This document shows positions 55,344 through 63,777 of a stretch of 64,000 nucleotides of DNA, one piece after another (position 1 is the first letter of the stretch; each line of letters begins with the position of its first letter). A program made the translations under genes and the position numbers. The notes under the pieces were generated by a model that had not been told where the DNA came from, searched no databases, and saw only the letters and a list, made by a program, of their open reading frames with translations. Source of the stretch: Desulfomonile tiedjei (lineage in GTDB: Bacteria > Desulfobacterota > Desulfomonilia > Desulfomonilales > Desulfomonilaceae); assembly GCA_016212925.1 (NCBI GenBank), contig JACRDF010000003.1, positions 310,001 to 374,000 of the forward strand. Reading direction: 5' to 3'.

Positions 55344-55844
55344 TCATTCAAACTTTTTTTCCGGTTCTACACCGAGCAGCCGCAGTTCTTCGAGCACCAT
55401 GCCAATGAGGTCATCGATCTTAGCAGTCACTGCATTAGTCATTTCCAGTCCGAAAGGCTGTATGTTCTCCGGTTCCACGCCTACCACCACCACGCTCTTC
55501 GGCCCGGATTCCAAAAGGTTGCACAGGTTCAAGGCTTCCACCAGATCGCTGTCGTGGGCGGACTGCTTGGCCCGGAGTCCTTTGGGCAAATCGTCACGCT
55601 CCAGGCGGTACAACGTGCCAGGTTCGCCTCTTCCAAGAATAGCGTCCACTACTATCAAGCGGTCCGCCTCTTGAATAGTGGACATCAGCCACAACCCCTG
55701 AGTGCCTCCGTCGACCACCTTAACGTTTTCCGGAAAACCGTACCGGCGTTGAAGTTCTTCCACAACCCTGACGCCAACTCCTTCATCCCGGAGCAGGATG
55801 TTGCCTACTCCGAGAACGATGATTCGTTCCGTATTACCACTCAA
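55344..55844 (-). CDS. Hydrogenase maturation protease (HyaD/HybD family)
   Basis: 166 residues. LGVGNILLRDEGVG at the N-terminus, with a metal-sensing acidic residue, and VVDAILGRGEPGTLYRL match Ni-Fe hydrogenase C-terminal endopeptidases, which cut the large-subunit tail after nickel insertion. No hydrogenase structural gene is in this window; its position 102 bases before cytochrome c3 suggests it belongs with a c3-linked hydrogenase elsewhere. Confidence 0.92.
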   Translation of the reverse strand: MSGNTERIIVLGVGNILLRDEGVGVRVVEELQRRYGFPENVKVVDGGTQGLWLMSTIQEADRLIVVDAILGRGEPGTLYRLERDDLPKGLRAKQSAHDSDLVEALNLCNLLESGPKSVVVVGVEPENIQPFGLEMTNAVTAKIDDLIGMVLEELRLLGVEPEKKFE

Positions 55845-55873
55845 AATTCGCGCTCCTAATGCACCGAATGCTT

Positions 55874-55897
55874 GGGAGATTCTGAAACGAATCTCCC
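55874..55897. repeat. 9-bp perfect hairpin
   Basis: GGGAGATTC-TGAAAC-GAATCTCCC in the 298-base gap between dnaJ and the protease gene. It may end dnaJ transcription, though no T-run follows. The rest of the gap shows no supported gene. Confidence 0.4.
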
Positions 55898-56142
55898 GAC
55901 ACCGAGACCTTCATTGGTGGGCACAAGCCGCGGCGGCCGCCAAATCTCCAACAAGGCACAATTCATAACACGTTTTGGCAAGAGCTGAAAGCGCGGCAGG
56001 AGAGAATAGTAAGCATTCACTCGCGTGGGAACAGTTGACCCGGCAAAGCCATTCCGCGTTCAGCAAGGGGTTACTGCAGGGATCGCGGAGAATGGCTCTT
56101 TCGACCACTCCCCAAACTCTCTGCGTTCCCGCCCGCGGCAAG

Positions 56143-57240
56143 CTATTTATTTCTTGAGAAAAAGCTTTTTTTCTTGGGGGTTACTTTGGCGCCCTCGAGT
56201 TCGGCCAAACGGCGAAGAAGTTCTTCCTGCTCTTTGCTCACTTTGGTTGGGGTCTCTACGTATACGACAATTCTCAGATCTCCTCGGCCACGTCCCCGCA
56301 GGTGAGGAACACCTTTGCCCGCAATCCGGAACTCTCGGCCTGATTGGGTCGCCGGCGGGATGTCCATGGCCTCCGTGCCTTCCAAAGTCGGGATCTCGAT
56401 TTGTCCGCCCAGGGTGGCTTGACTGTACGCAATCGGCACCGCGGCAAAGATGTCGTCATCTTGACGTCGAAAGATCTCGTGGGGCTCCACGTGAATAACC
56501 ACGTAGAGATCACCGGGAGGCGCTCCAGGGTCGCCCGGCTCGCCTTCTCCCTGGAGCCGAAGCCGGGAACCGGTCTCAACGCCTGGAGGGATCTTTAAAG
56601 AAAGCTTCTTGCTGATAAGGACCCTGCCTACGCCACGGCACGTGTCACAAGGGTCTGTTATGACCGTCCCGCTGCCTTGGCATCTGGGGCAAGTGGTGGA
56701 GATGGAAAAGAAGCCTTGCGACCTGGTTACCTGTCCCCGGCCGCCACAGGTATTGCAGACAGCAGGCTGGGCCCCTCCCTTGGTGCCAAGGCCGTGGCAA
56801 TTCGGGCAAGGCTCGTGCCGCGACAGGTCTATCTCCGTTTCTCTACCGGAAACAGCGTCCATGAAATCAACGCTAAGGTCGTACCTGAGGTCCGCGCCTC
56901 TGCGAGCCCTCTGACGATGTGCCCCTCTGGTCCCGAATCCGAAAAATTCTTCGAAAATGTCCCCGAATGACGAAAAAATGTCGTCAAAGTCTCTAAAGCC
57001 CGTGAAACCGGTCTGTTGCAGCCCCGCATGACCGAATCTGTCGTAAAGCTGCCTTTTTTCAGGATCGCTCAGGACCTCGTAGGCCTCAGCCGCTTCCTTG
57101 AACTTTTCTTCCGCCGCCTTGTCACCTCGGTTCCGATCCGGGTGATGCTGCAGGGCAAGCTTGCGATAGGACTTCTTGATTTCTTCTGCGCTGGCGGTCT
57201 TTACGACGCCAAGCACTTCGTAGTAGTCACGCTTAATCAT
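56143..57240 (-). CDS. dnaJ: Chaperone protein DnaJ
   Basis: 365 residues. J domain with the HPD motif ([13 protein letters not shown]), a G/F-rich linker ([16 protein letters not shown]), four zinc motifs [32 protein letters not shown], and a C-terminal substrate-binding domain. It stimulates DnaK. No dnaK or grpE is next to it. Confidence 0.96.
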   Translation of the reverse strand: MIKRDYYEVLGVVKTASAEEIKKSYRKLALQHHPDRNRGDKAAEEKFKEAAEAYEVLSDPEKRQLYDRFGHAGLQQTGFTGFRDFDDIFSSFGDIFEEFFGFGTRGAHRQRARRGADLRYDLSVDFMDAVSGRETEIDLSRHEPCPNCHGLGTKGGAQPAVCNTCGGRGQVTRSQGFFSISTTCPRCQGSGTVITDPCDTCRGVGRVLISKKLSLKIPPGVETGSRLRLQGEGEPGDPGAPPGDLYVVIHVEPHEIFRRQDDDIFAAVPIAYSQATLGGQIEIPTLEGTEAMDIPPATQSGREFRIAGKGVPHLRGRGRGDLRIVVYVETPTKVSKEQEELLRRLAELEGAKVTPKKKSFFSRNK

Positions 57241-57384
57241 AAGAACAATCCGAAAATTCCGGTGGTTTACGAAGAAGGAGTCTTCCCCGTTTACGACGAT
57301 CTCTTTATATAAACATTCGGAGTGGTTTTGTCATCCCGTGCCCGCGTTTTTTCTTGCGTCAGTGCCGCCGCGGCGGCCCTGGGG

Positions 57385-57606
57385 TCAGCGATCCCGATCC
57401 GTGGCTGCGCGGTCCTTCAGTTCCTCTTCACCACATTTAGGGAGCGCTCCTTCTTTGGTCAGAAGGTGAATCACGCACGCGGTCCGGAATTGGCAATATA
57501 CGCGAGGTGTATGGCAACATGCGCAATCAACGCACATGTAATTGCCGTCCTTTTGGCAATAAAAGGGGCCTTCTCTTTCAGGATGACGATAGCACGGTGT
57601 GCTCAT
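57385..57606 (-). CDS. Small B-box-type zinc-binding protein
   Basis: 73 residues. CYRHPEREGPFYCQKDGNYM followed by CVDC gives a C-x2-H...C-x2-D...C-x2-C B-box-like array; further Cys residues (CCHTPRVYC) follow. Probably binds one or two zinc ions; no catalytic site is visible. It lies 42 bases downstream of the lactonase-like gene on the same strand. Function unknown. The frame extends back to 57639 but ATG 57606 begins at the conserved motif. Confidence 0.6.
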   Translation of the reverse strand: MSTPCYRHPEREGPFYCQKDGNYMCVDCACCHTPRVYCQFRTACVIHLLTKEGALPKCGEEELKDRAATDRDR

Positions 57607-57647
57607 TGATCTGTTTTGACCCCGTCTTGGAACCGCCACACGAGGCT

Positions 57648-58367
57648 CTATTCCTCCGGAATGATTCGTTTCTTACCGATTTCCAGTTCATGAATCGGTA
57701 TGAGTATGTCAGCTGCCGCTTGGACTCGTTTCATACTCTCATAGGCCTGAATTGCATCTAAATGGACCCCCGGAGCTATTACGCCGCCGCCGGAAGGAAA
57801 ATTCTGGCCGTTGCAGCACAGCCCGGTAATGACGGCTTTGCCCTTGGCTGTGTTCACGACAACCGATTGGCCGCCGGGAGTGTGCCCGGGCGTAAAGAGG
57901 ACTTCAATGCCGTCAACGATAGAAGAGTCCCCTTCGACGGTTACAATGTTCACTCCGTCGAGCACGTCGGAGTAATACCGGTGATCGATGGGGTGCGGGT
58001 TGCGAAAGAAATCCAGTTCCGCTTTCTGCACGTACACCTTTGCGTTGGTGCACAGGGCATCATTTTCGCAGTGGTCGTTGTGGAGGTGAGTGTGAATAAT
58101 AATGTCCACATCCTCAGGCGTCCATCCGACCGTCTCCAGTGCCTCCTCAAACGGTAGTACCGGAAATCCCAGGCGCTCTTCCAGGTCCGGCGATTCTATG
58201 AACTCCTCGATACCCGTATCGACCAGAATCTTTTGAGTCCCGCCCTTTATCGCGAACACATATATGGGCAACACGATTCTTTTGCCGTAGAAGCGCTGAT
58301 AGGTCATTATCCCTTGATCGGTCTCGTTGTAACCGACCGCAAGCGGATGGATGGTGTATACGGTCAT
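57648..58367 (-). CDS. Metallo-beta-lactamase fold hydrolase, N-acyl homoserine lactonase-like
   Basis: 239 residues. The metal motif HTHLHNDHC (H-x-H-x-D-H) and FTPGHTPGG are clear, with IPIHE near the C-terminus. In AiiA-type lactonases a bridging Asp follows in a G-D-A/I-D-A motif, but here that place reads ITGLCCNGQN, so the usual Asp is missing. Substrate unknown: a lactone, ester or glyoxalase-like substrate is possible. ATG 58367 with TTGGAGAGACAT upstream is chosen over the long start. Confidence 0.8.
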   Translation of the reverse strand: MTVYTIHPLAVGYNETDQGIMTYQRFYGKRIVLPIYVFAIKGGTQKILVDTGIEEFIESPDLEERLGFPVLPFEEALETVGWTPEDVDIIIHTHLHNDHCENDALCTNAKVYVQKAELDFFRNPHPIDHRYYSDVLDGVNIVTVEGDSSIVDGIEVLFTPGHTPGGQSVVVNTAKGKAVITGLCCNGQNFPSGGGVIAPGVHLDAIQAYESMKRVQAAADILIPIHELEIGKKRIIPEE

Positions 58368-58615
58368 ATGTCTCTCCAAGAGAACTGTGAAAACAATGCA
58401 TACAAGCCAAGTTAGAAGGTTTGCAGCACGTTGTTCTTTTTCGCCACCCGGAAGTAGTATAGTGCTCCAAACTGCATTGGACAAGTCGGAAGGATTTGGG
58501 ACGAATTGCGGCTAAACGCGGAGGAAGCCTTTTTCCGCATGGGAACAAGATGGCAGATCTCAAAAGGAAAACGGAGTCACCCATGTTTGGGCCTGGAGGC
58601 AAACAGCGAGAAGCC

Positions 58616-58909
58616 CTATCCGCGTAGTGGCGCGGGCTCTTCTCTAAGGCGATCAAGGATCTCTTTTGTCTGTCCGGGATCGACTCCGCATTCGGCGAGA
58701 ACAGTTTCAAGCTTTCCGGAAGCTTCCGCCTCCCAAAGCTCTCGGAGATCTTTCCGCAATCCCTGACCAATATAGAACTTGATGAGAGCCTGGTACCCGC
58801 CCATGCCCTTCAACGGTGCAACCTGCTTAAGGTCTTCCAGCACGTCCTCGGGAATGCGGATAGAAATATGCTTCATGGGTCGATCTTTATGCAGAATTAG
58901 TTTCTTCAC
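58616..58909 (-). CDS. CopG/BrnA-like ribbon-helix-helix antitoxin-type protein
   Basis: 97 residues. KHISIRIPEDVLEDLKQVA gives a ribbon-helix-helix pattern, followed by MGGYQALIKFYIGQGL as in BrnA/CopG-type antitoxins. GTG start with GGAG 10 bases upstream. No toxin partner (BrnT or RelE size) is found on either side, so it is orphan or a plain RHH regulator. Confidence 0.7.
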   Translation of the reverse strand: MKKLILHKDRPMKHISIRIPEDVLEDLKQVAPLKGMGGYQALIKFYIGQGLRKDLRELWEAEASGKLETVLAECGVDPGQTKEILDRLREEPAPLRG

Positions 58910-58960
58910 AGCGTTTTTTCTCCACCGAAGTGGTCAAGCAGGTCTAGGCTATCCACCGAA

Positions 58961-59028
58961 TTCGGAGGGCACAGCCCGCCCTACAAGAAGGATCTTGCTC
59001 ATTCGTAGGGTGGGCCGCGCCCGCCGAA
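58961..59028. repeat. REP-like imperfect inverted repeat
   Basis: Arms 58961-58984 and 59005-59028 pair at 20 of 24 positions; the inner bases match the palindrome at 8225-8288 (GGGCAC...GCCCGCCCTAC). Confidence 0.65.
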
Positions 59029-59094
59029 CTTGACCATTGCCCACGCCCTCGGCGGAATCGCTCCCCACCAACGGTGATCAAACCGCTTGGCTCC

Positions 59095-59835
59095 CTACTT
59101 CTCGCTTTCCATCTCATCCAGGTTTTGTCGCGCTGAACGCAATTCGGCCAGAATAGCTGTCATTTCTGCTCGCTGAGCTTGGAGGGTTTGTTGTTTCCGT
59201 CGCACTTCGTCCGGATCAGAGCCCCATGCGCCGGCGGTGGCGTTGATGTCGCGCTCCAGGTCCGCCATCCTGGCCCTCAAATCTTTGAGCTGTTCTTGGA
59301 GCGCTTCGATTCTATCAAGGAGGCTGTTCCGTGTCTCAGACCTTTCCGGGCCTGGTTCAGGGGCCGCGGCCTTGGTCGTAACTTCCCCGGGTTGTTTCGC
59401 AGCAGGTTTGCCTCCACGGTATAGATTCTTGTAAGAAACGAGGTACGTGACAGCTCCGAAAATCAACAATGTAGCTGCTATCCCCACCAGGACCGCCGAC
59501 CATATTCTGAAACCCCATTGGTCCCTTTTGACCCGCTCCGGTACCGACTCGACACCCTCGGGGACAGGAGGCGGAGGCTCAACTTCCTCCTCTTCTTCTT
59601 CCGTGGCATCAGGCATGAGTTCCATCAGACATAGAGCGGAAATCGAGACAAGCGAGTCCGTCAACCGCTGGCCTTCGGCCTTGTTAAGCCTATCTTTGAT
59701 GACCAGCGGCGCATCCATCAAGAAATCCCAGGCCTGTTCCTCCGTGATTTTCAGGACGCGGGCAAGATCACGACAGAAGGCCCTGGCGTCCTCGCTCGTA
59801 AAACCATAGAACTTGACCTGGTATCTTGCAGGCAT
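59095..59835 (-). CDS. Membrane protein with cytoplasmic N-domain and C-terminal coiled coil, coupled to glgP
   Basis: 246 residues. An N-terminal domain of about 75 residues (ITEEQAWDFLMDAPLVIKDRL) is followed by an acidic Pro-rich linker, one membrane span (IWSAVLVGIAATLLIFGAV, about 112-130) and a long coiled coil (about 165-246: LLDRIEALQEQLKDLRARMA). Its ATG lies one base after the glgP stop, so translation is coupled. Not recognised; perhaps links glycogen metabolism to the envelope (inference). Confidence 0.75.
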   Translation of the reverse strand: MPARYQVKFYGFTSEDARAFCRDLARVLKITEEQAWDFLMDAPLVIKDRLNKAEGQRLTDSLVSISALCLMELMPDATEEEEEEVEPPPPVPEGVESVPERVKRDQWGFRIWSAVLVGIAATLLIFGAVTYLVSYKNLYRGGKPAAKQPGEVTTKAAAPEPGPERSETRNSLLDRIEALQEQLKDLRARMADLERDINATAGAWGSDPDEVRRKQQTLQAQRAEMTAILAELRSARQNLDEMESEK

Positions 59836-59836
59836 T

Positions 59837-62392
59837 TTACCCCCATGAAACCAAGCTCATGGAGAGAGGATTGAAAAGATAAGGATGAAAAGGCAAAACC
59901 CTGATGCCGTAGGCGTAGATTCCTGTTTCTTCGCATGGTATCGTCCCGGTGAATCGCCACACCCCTTCGGATACCGGCCCTTCACTCACCATAGTGGTAA
60001 TGTTGCGGTTCAGCATTTTCTCCGAGTCCGAGACATTGCCGTGGACCAGATCCACAACCACTTCTTCATCCCTGAGCTGACCTAGCTGAACGACGGCGGA
60101 GACGTTCAGATCCTCTCCCAGGGCCACTCGGTCGCCCTGGGGCAGCGAAACGTCGAGGACTTTCACATCCTTCCACAAGTTGCGCACCTTCTGCTTCCAA
60201 TCGCGAAGTTCTCGAGCGCGTGCGAGCCGATTTTCGCCCAGGATCTGGTGCGCAAGGCCGGCCTGCGTGTAGTAATCTCCCATGTATTCTTCAATCATGC
60301 GATGCGAATTGAAGTGTACGCAGATCGTGGCCATGCTGTTCTTCATCATTTCTATCCATCCGTGGGGGAGCCCGTCGGGTCCTCGATCGAAAAAGAGAGG
60401 AATCACCTCCTCCTCCAGCAGTTCATAGATATTGGAGGCTTCCACTCGATCCTGGTACGCAGGGTCTTCGTACTCTTCCTCCCCGCCGATAGCCCAGCCG
60501 TTGGCTCCGTTATATGCTTCAGGCCACCAGCCGTCGAGGATGCTCATGTTCAGAGCGCCGTTGGCCGCGGCCTTCATACCTGAGGTGCCGCAGGCCTCGT
60601 TGGGTCTCCTCGGCGTATTGAGCCAAACGTCCACGCCCTGAACCAGATATTTCGCTATGTTAAGGTCGTAATCTTCCAGGAAGACCAAGTTGCGCCGAAA
60701 GCCCTCGGATCTGGCCTGGTGCACCACCATCTTGATTATCTCTTTGCCCAGGCGATCCTGAGGGTGTGCTTTGCCGGCAAAGATAAATTGAACTGGACGG
60801 CGCTTATCCGACATCAGGCTCAACAGGCGGTCCGGGTCGGTGAACAGCAGTCCCGCGCGTTTGTACGGTGCGAACCTGCGGGCAAATCCTATGGTGAGCG
60901 CTTCAGGATTCAGCAATTCCCTGGAACGCCGCACGTTAAGCATGGTGGAGCCGCTGCCGGACTTGAAAAGGCTCGCAAGGCGCCTCCGAGAAAAGGCCAC
61001 AAGCCGCTCTCGCCTCGTCTCGTGGACTCTCCACAACTGGTCGTGCGGTATGTTGTGAACACGCGACCATATCTTCGTGTTGTCAGGTTCTTCTACCCAT
61101 CCCTCGCCCAAGTATCGCGCGAAGAGGTCTCCCATCTCTTTAGACACGTACGAAGGGATGTGAACGCCGTTGGTGACATAACCGATGGGGATGTCTTCCT
61201 CATCCACGTGCGGCCACAGACTCCTCCACATTTTCTTGGCAACTGTGCCGTGAAGGCGGCTCACCGCGTTTACTCCCCGGGACAAGCGTAGCGCCAAAAC
61301 GGCCATTGAAAGAGGCGAAGTCCGATCCTCGGGATTTTCACGGCCCAGATCCAGCAGGTCCTTGACGCTCATTCCCAGCGATTCCACGTAGGTCTTGAAA
61401 TAACGTTCCACCAGTTCGGGAGGGAACAAGTCGATTCCTGCGGGGACCGGCGTGTGAGTCGTGAACACGGTGGAGGCTGCAACCGACTCCACGGCCACAT
61501 CAAAGGGAACGCGGTAAGTGAGCATGGTCTGGCGGATACGTTCCAGGGCCGCAAAAGCCGCGTGGCCTTCGTTCAAATGGTATACAAACGGCCACAGGCC
61601 CAGTAGATGAATGGCTTTCGCTCCGCCGATCCCGAGGACTATTTCCTGCTGGATCCGCATTTCCACATCTCCGCCATACAGTTCAGCGGTAATTCGGCGC
61701 GAGCTGTCAGAATTTGAGGGATGGCTGGAGTCCAGCAAATAAAGGGAGATGCGACCCACCTGTATCTTCCACACGAGGATTTTGACCACGCGCTCGTCCA
61801 GCCCGAGGTCAAAAGAAACCTGATTGCCCGTACCGTCCAGGACCGGCGATACAGGCAGGTTGTAGAAGTCGTTATCGGGATAGGACTCTTGCTGCCAGCC
61901 GTCAATATTCAAGTATTGTTTGAAATAGCCCTTCTGATAGAGGAGCCCCATTCCTATGAGGGGGAAGCAGAGGTTCGAAGCGCTCTTGAGGTGATCGCCC
62001 GACAAGACGCCAAGCCCCCCGGAATAAATCGGAAGCCCCTCGGCAAGCCCATATTCCATGCTGAAGTAGGCGATCCGATAATCAATGGGTCTTTCCAGGT
62101 TGAAAGAATAATTTTTAGTAATGCTCACATAGTTATCGAAGGCCGTCTCAGCCTCACGGATCCTCTCCATGAGGGAAACGTCCTCGAGGATCTCCTGTTT
62201 CCTTTCCGTGGAAAGATTGGCCAACAGCAGCATGGCGTTGTGGCCCGAATCTTCCCACAGATCCGGGTCCAGTGCCTGGAAAAGGCGGCTCACATCGGGA
62301 TTCCAACTGAACCATAGGTTCATTCCGATATTACGCAGAGCTTGCAGCGGATCAGGAAGATCCGGCTTTACCAGCAAATAACGGGGCCTCAT
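59837..62392 (-). CDS. glgP: Alpha-glucan phosphorylase (GT35)
   Basis: 851 residues. An N-terminal DUF3417-type region (NLWFSWNPDVSRLFQALDP) and the GT35 catalytic domain (YLNEGHAAF near 275, THTPVPAGIDLF) with the pyridoxal phosphate lysine in ACGTSGMKAAANG. It releases glucose 1-phosphate from glycogen or maltodextrin. GAGGTTACGA precedes the ATG. No other glycogen genes are in the window. Confidence 0.96.
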   Translation of the reverse strand: MRPRYLLVKPDLPDPLQALRNIGMNLWFSWNPDVSRLFQALDPDLWEDSGHNAMLLLANLSTERKQEILEDVSLMERIREAETAFDNYVSITKNYSFNLERPIDYRIAYFSMEYGLAEGLPIYSGGLGVLSGDHLKSASNLCFPLIGMGLLYQKGYFKQYLNIDGWQQESYPDNDFYNLPVSPVLDGTGNQVSFDLGLDERVVKILVWKIQVGRISLYLLDSSHPSNSDSSRRITAELYGGDVEMRIQQEIVLGIGGAKAIHLLGLWPFVYHLNEGHAAFAALERIRQTMLTYRVPFDVAVESVAASTVFTTHTPVPAGIDLFPPELVERYFKTYVESLGMSVKDLLDLGRENPEDRTSPLSMAVLALRLSRGVNAVSRLHGTVAKKMWRSLWPHVDEEDIPIGYVTNGVHIPSYVSKEMGDLFARYLGEGWVEEPDNTKIWSRVHNIPHDQLWRVHETRRERLVAFSRRRLASLFKSGSGSTMLNVRRSRELLNPEALTIGFARRFAPYKRAGLLFTDPDRLLSLMSDKRRPVQFIFAGKAHPQDRLGKEIIKMVVHQARSEGFRRNLVFLEDYDLNIAKYLVQGVDVWLNTPRRPNEACGTSGMKAAANGALNMSILDGWWPEAYNGANGWAIGGEEEYEDPAYQDRVEASNIYELLEEEVIPLFFDRGPDGLPHGWIEMMKNSMATICVHFNSHRMIEEYMGDYYTQAGLAHQILGENRLARARELRDWKQKVRNLWKDVKVLDVSLPQGDRVALGEDLNVSAVVQLGQLRDEEVVVDLVHGNVSDSEKMLNRNITTMVSEGPVSEGVWRFTGTIPCEETGIYAYGIRVLPFHPYLFNPLSMSLVSWG

Positions 62393-63051
62393 TCGTAACC
62401 TCGTTTCCGATCTGACGAAATGGCTGTCAAACGAGTAGATCTTAACCGTCCGACCAACCTGGGGGCCTTCATGGCCGCGCGGCCCGACCGACCGTCCGAG
62501 TGATCGGACAAATGTGAACCCGCGATCCCGGCCACCTCGCAGGTTAGCTTATCTGTGGACAGGTTTTTGTGCAACTCCTAAAGGCATCGACGGGAAATCC
62601 TTCAGTGATGTCAACATCGGCATCACTCATGGCCATGTCGGAGAGCGGTGGAGCAGGCCTTCCAGCCTGCTTGTCCCAAAATGCCAATGATGGCAGGCCG
62701 ACAGGACTGGTCCACAAAGAAGACCACCCCCTTGAAAGGCTGAATGTTCACAGTCCTCGCACAGGCGCGCTTAATCGCTTTGCGCTCGTCTCGCTTATCA
62801 CTGTCGTGCCCGCGTACAGCATAGACCGAATGATCAGCCGTACATCGGACTGGAAGGACCTACACGGTCGGGGCGGCGCGGTGAGGATGTTTTACCTTGC
62901 CAATGGAGCGATCCTTTTTTTAAGTGTGATGCTCTTCGGGTAAAGTGAGCGTGGGGCAGGGGTGTATCGGGGGAGGAAAAAGGGGAGTGGACTGCAAAAT
63001 CTTCAAAGCAGACTGTCCGCACCCGCGTGGCCCGATGAACGCTCAAGACGC
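62393..63051. other. 659-base region without a supported gene
   Basis: A hairpin AGCAGGC-CTTCCA-GCCTGCT sits near 62650. A plus-strand frame (62569-62943) ends in a short hydrophobic stretch but has no ribosome site and no recognisable family, so I do not call it. Confidence 0.4.
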
Positions 63052-63549
63052 TCAGGAAACCCTAACGGGCGAGTTTATGACAGGTCCCATGACGTTCTCC
63101 GGAGGGATTGAGGACCGAGCAGCATCGCTGCGAGGATCTTCGGATCTTGTTCGGAGGCTGTTAACCAATACTATGGCTTGGTCCACCCCGTACTTCCATA
63201 GAACCACAAAGAGCCCGCAGGCCGCCAATAGGCCCAAGATAGAGGTAATCAGAAGAATGTACCCGAGAGATCGCGCACCCAGGCTCTCCGGTGACAATGG
63301 AATCACCAGTAGCAACAGCAAAAAGAAGGACTTTGGGAGGTGGACCACACTCCCCAACAGAGCCTGAATGCAATCAATCAATTTAATTATTATTTTGAAT
63401 ACAGCCCACAGCAGACCGCATCCGAAAAGGAGGAAAACGGCCATTCGAGCTGCAAAAAGCTCCGTGGAAGAAACTTCCAACCCGCTAAAAAGGAAGTCCA
63501 GGCGGATGAAGTTCTGAACGTGAGCAAGGCCGTCCCAGGGAATATTCAT
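63052..63549 (-). CDS. Hypothetical membrane protein
   Basis: 165 residues. Three hydrophobic segments: MAVFLLFGCGLLWAVFKIII, SFFLLLLLVIPL and LGYILLITSILGLLAACGLF, with a polar C-terminal tail. GGAGGATTTCC precedes the ATG, a good ribosome site. Not recognised. Divergent from the lipoprotein gene. Confidence 0.65.
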   Translation of the reverse strand: MNIPWDGLAHVQNFIRLDFLFSGLEVSSTELFAARMAVFLLFGCGLLWAVFKIIIKLIDCIQALLGSVVHLPKSFFLLLLLVIPLSPESLGARSLGYILLITSILGLLAACGLFVVLWKYGVDQAIVLVNSLRTRSEDPRSDAARSSIPPENVMGPVINSPVRVS

Positions 63550-63593
63550 GGAAATCCTCCGTGTGGTTTGCGGAAAAGGGGCCGCGTCGTCTT

Positions 63594-63655
63594 AGATTTC
63601 AGTTAAATAATTACATTCAATACACTGAAATCTTGTTACTATTAATACATATAAT
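63594..63655. promoter_or_regulatory. Palindrome and TATAAT box in a divergent promoter region
   Basis: A 10-bp exact inverted repeat AGATTTCAGT...ACTGAAATCT (63594-63633) with 20 bases between, then TATAAT at 63650-63655. It lies between divergent genes and may be an operator shared by both. No good -35 is seen. Confidence 0.4.
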
Positions 63656-63777
63656 GGTCCATTAATCAACCAAAAATGATGCTCGTCCGCATCCACGGGG
63701 ACACGCCGTTAGACTGCCCTTATTGACAAAGCCCTTCCAAGATCTTAGGCTTGCAAGAAAATAAGCCGGAAGTGCTG

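Noticed and set aside
55911-56141. A 76-codon frame right after dnaJ
   Set aside because: TTG start without a ribosome site, Cys/Ala-rich composition typical of a shadow frame in a GC-rich gap.
62569-62943. A 124-codon plus-strand frame
   Set aside because: No ribosome site, no family resemblance, and it starts across a repeat hairpin; the final hydrophobic stretch is not enough.
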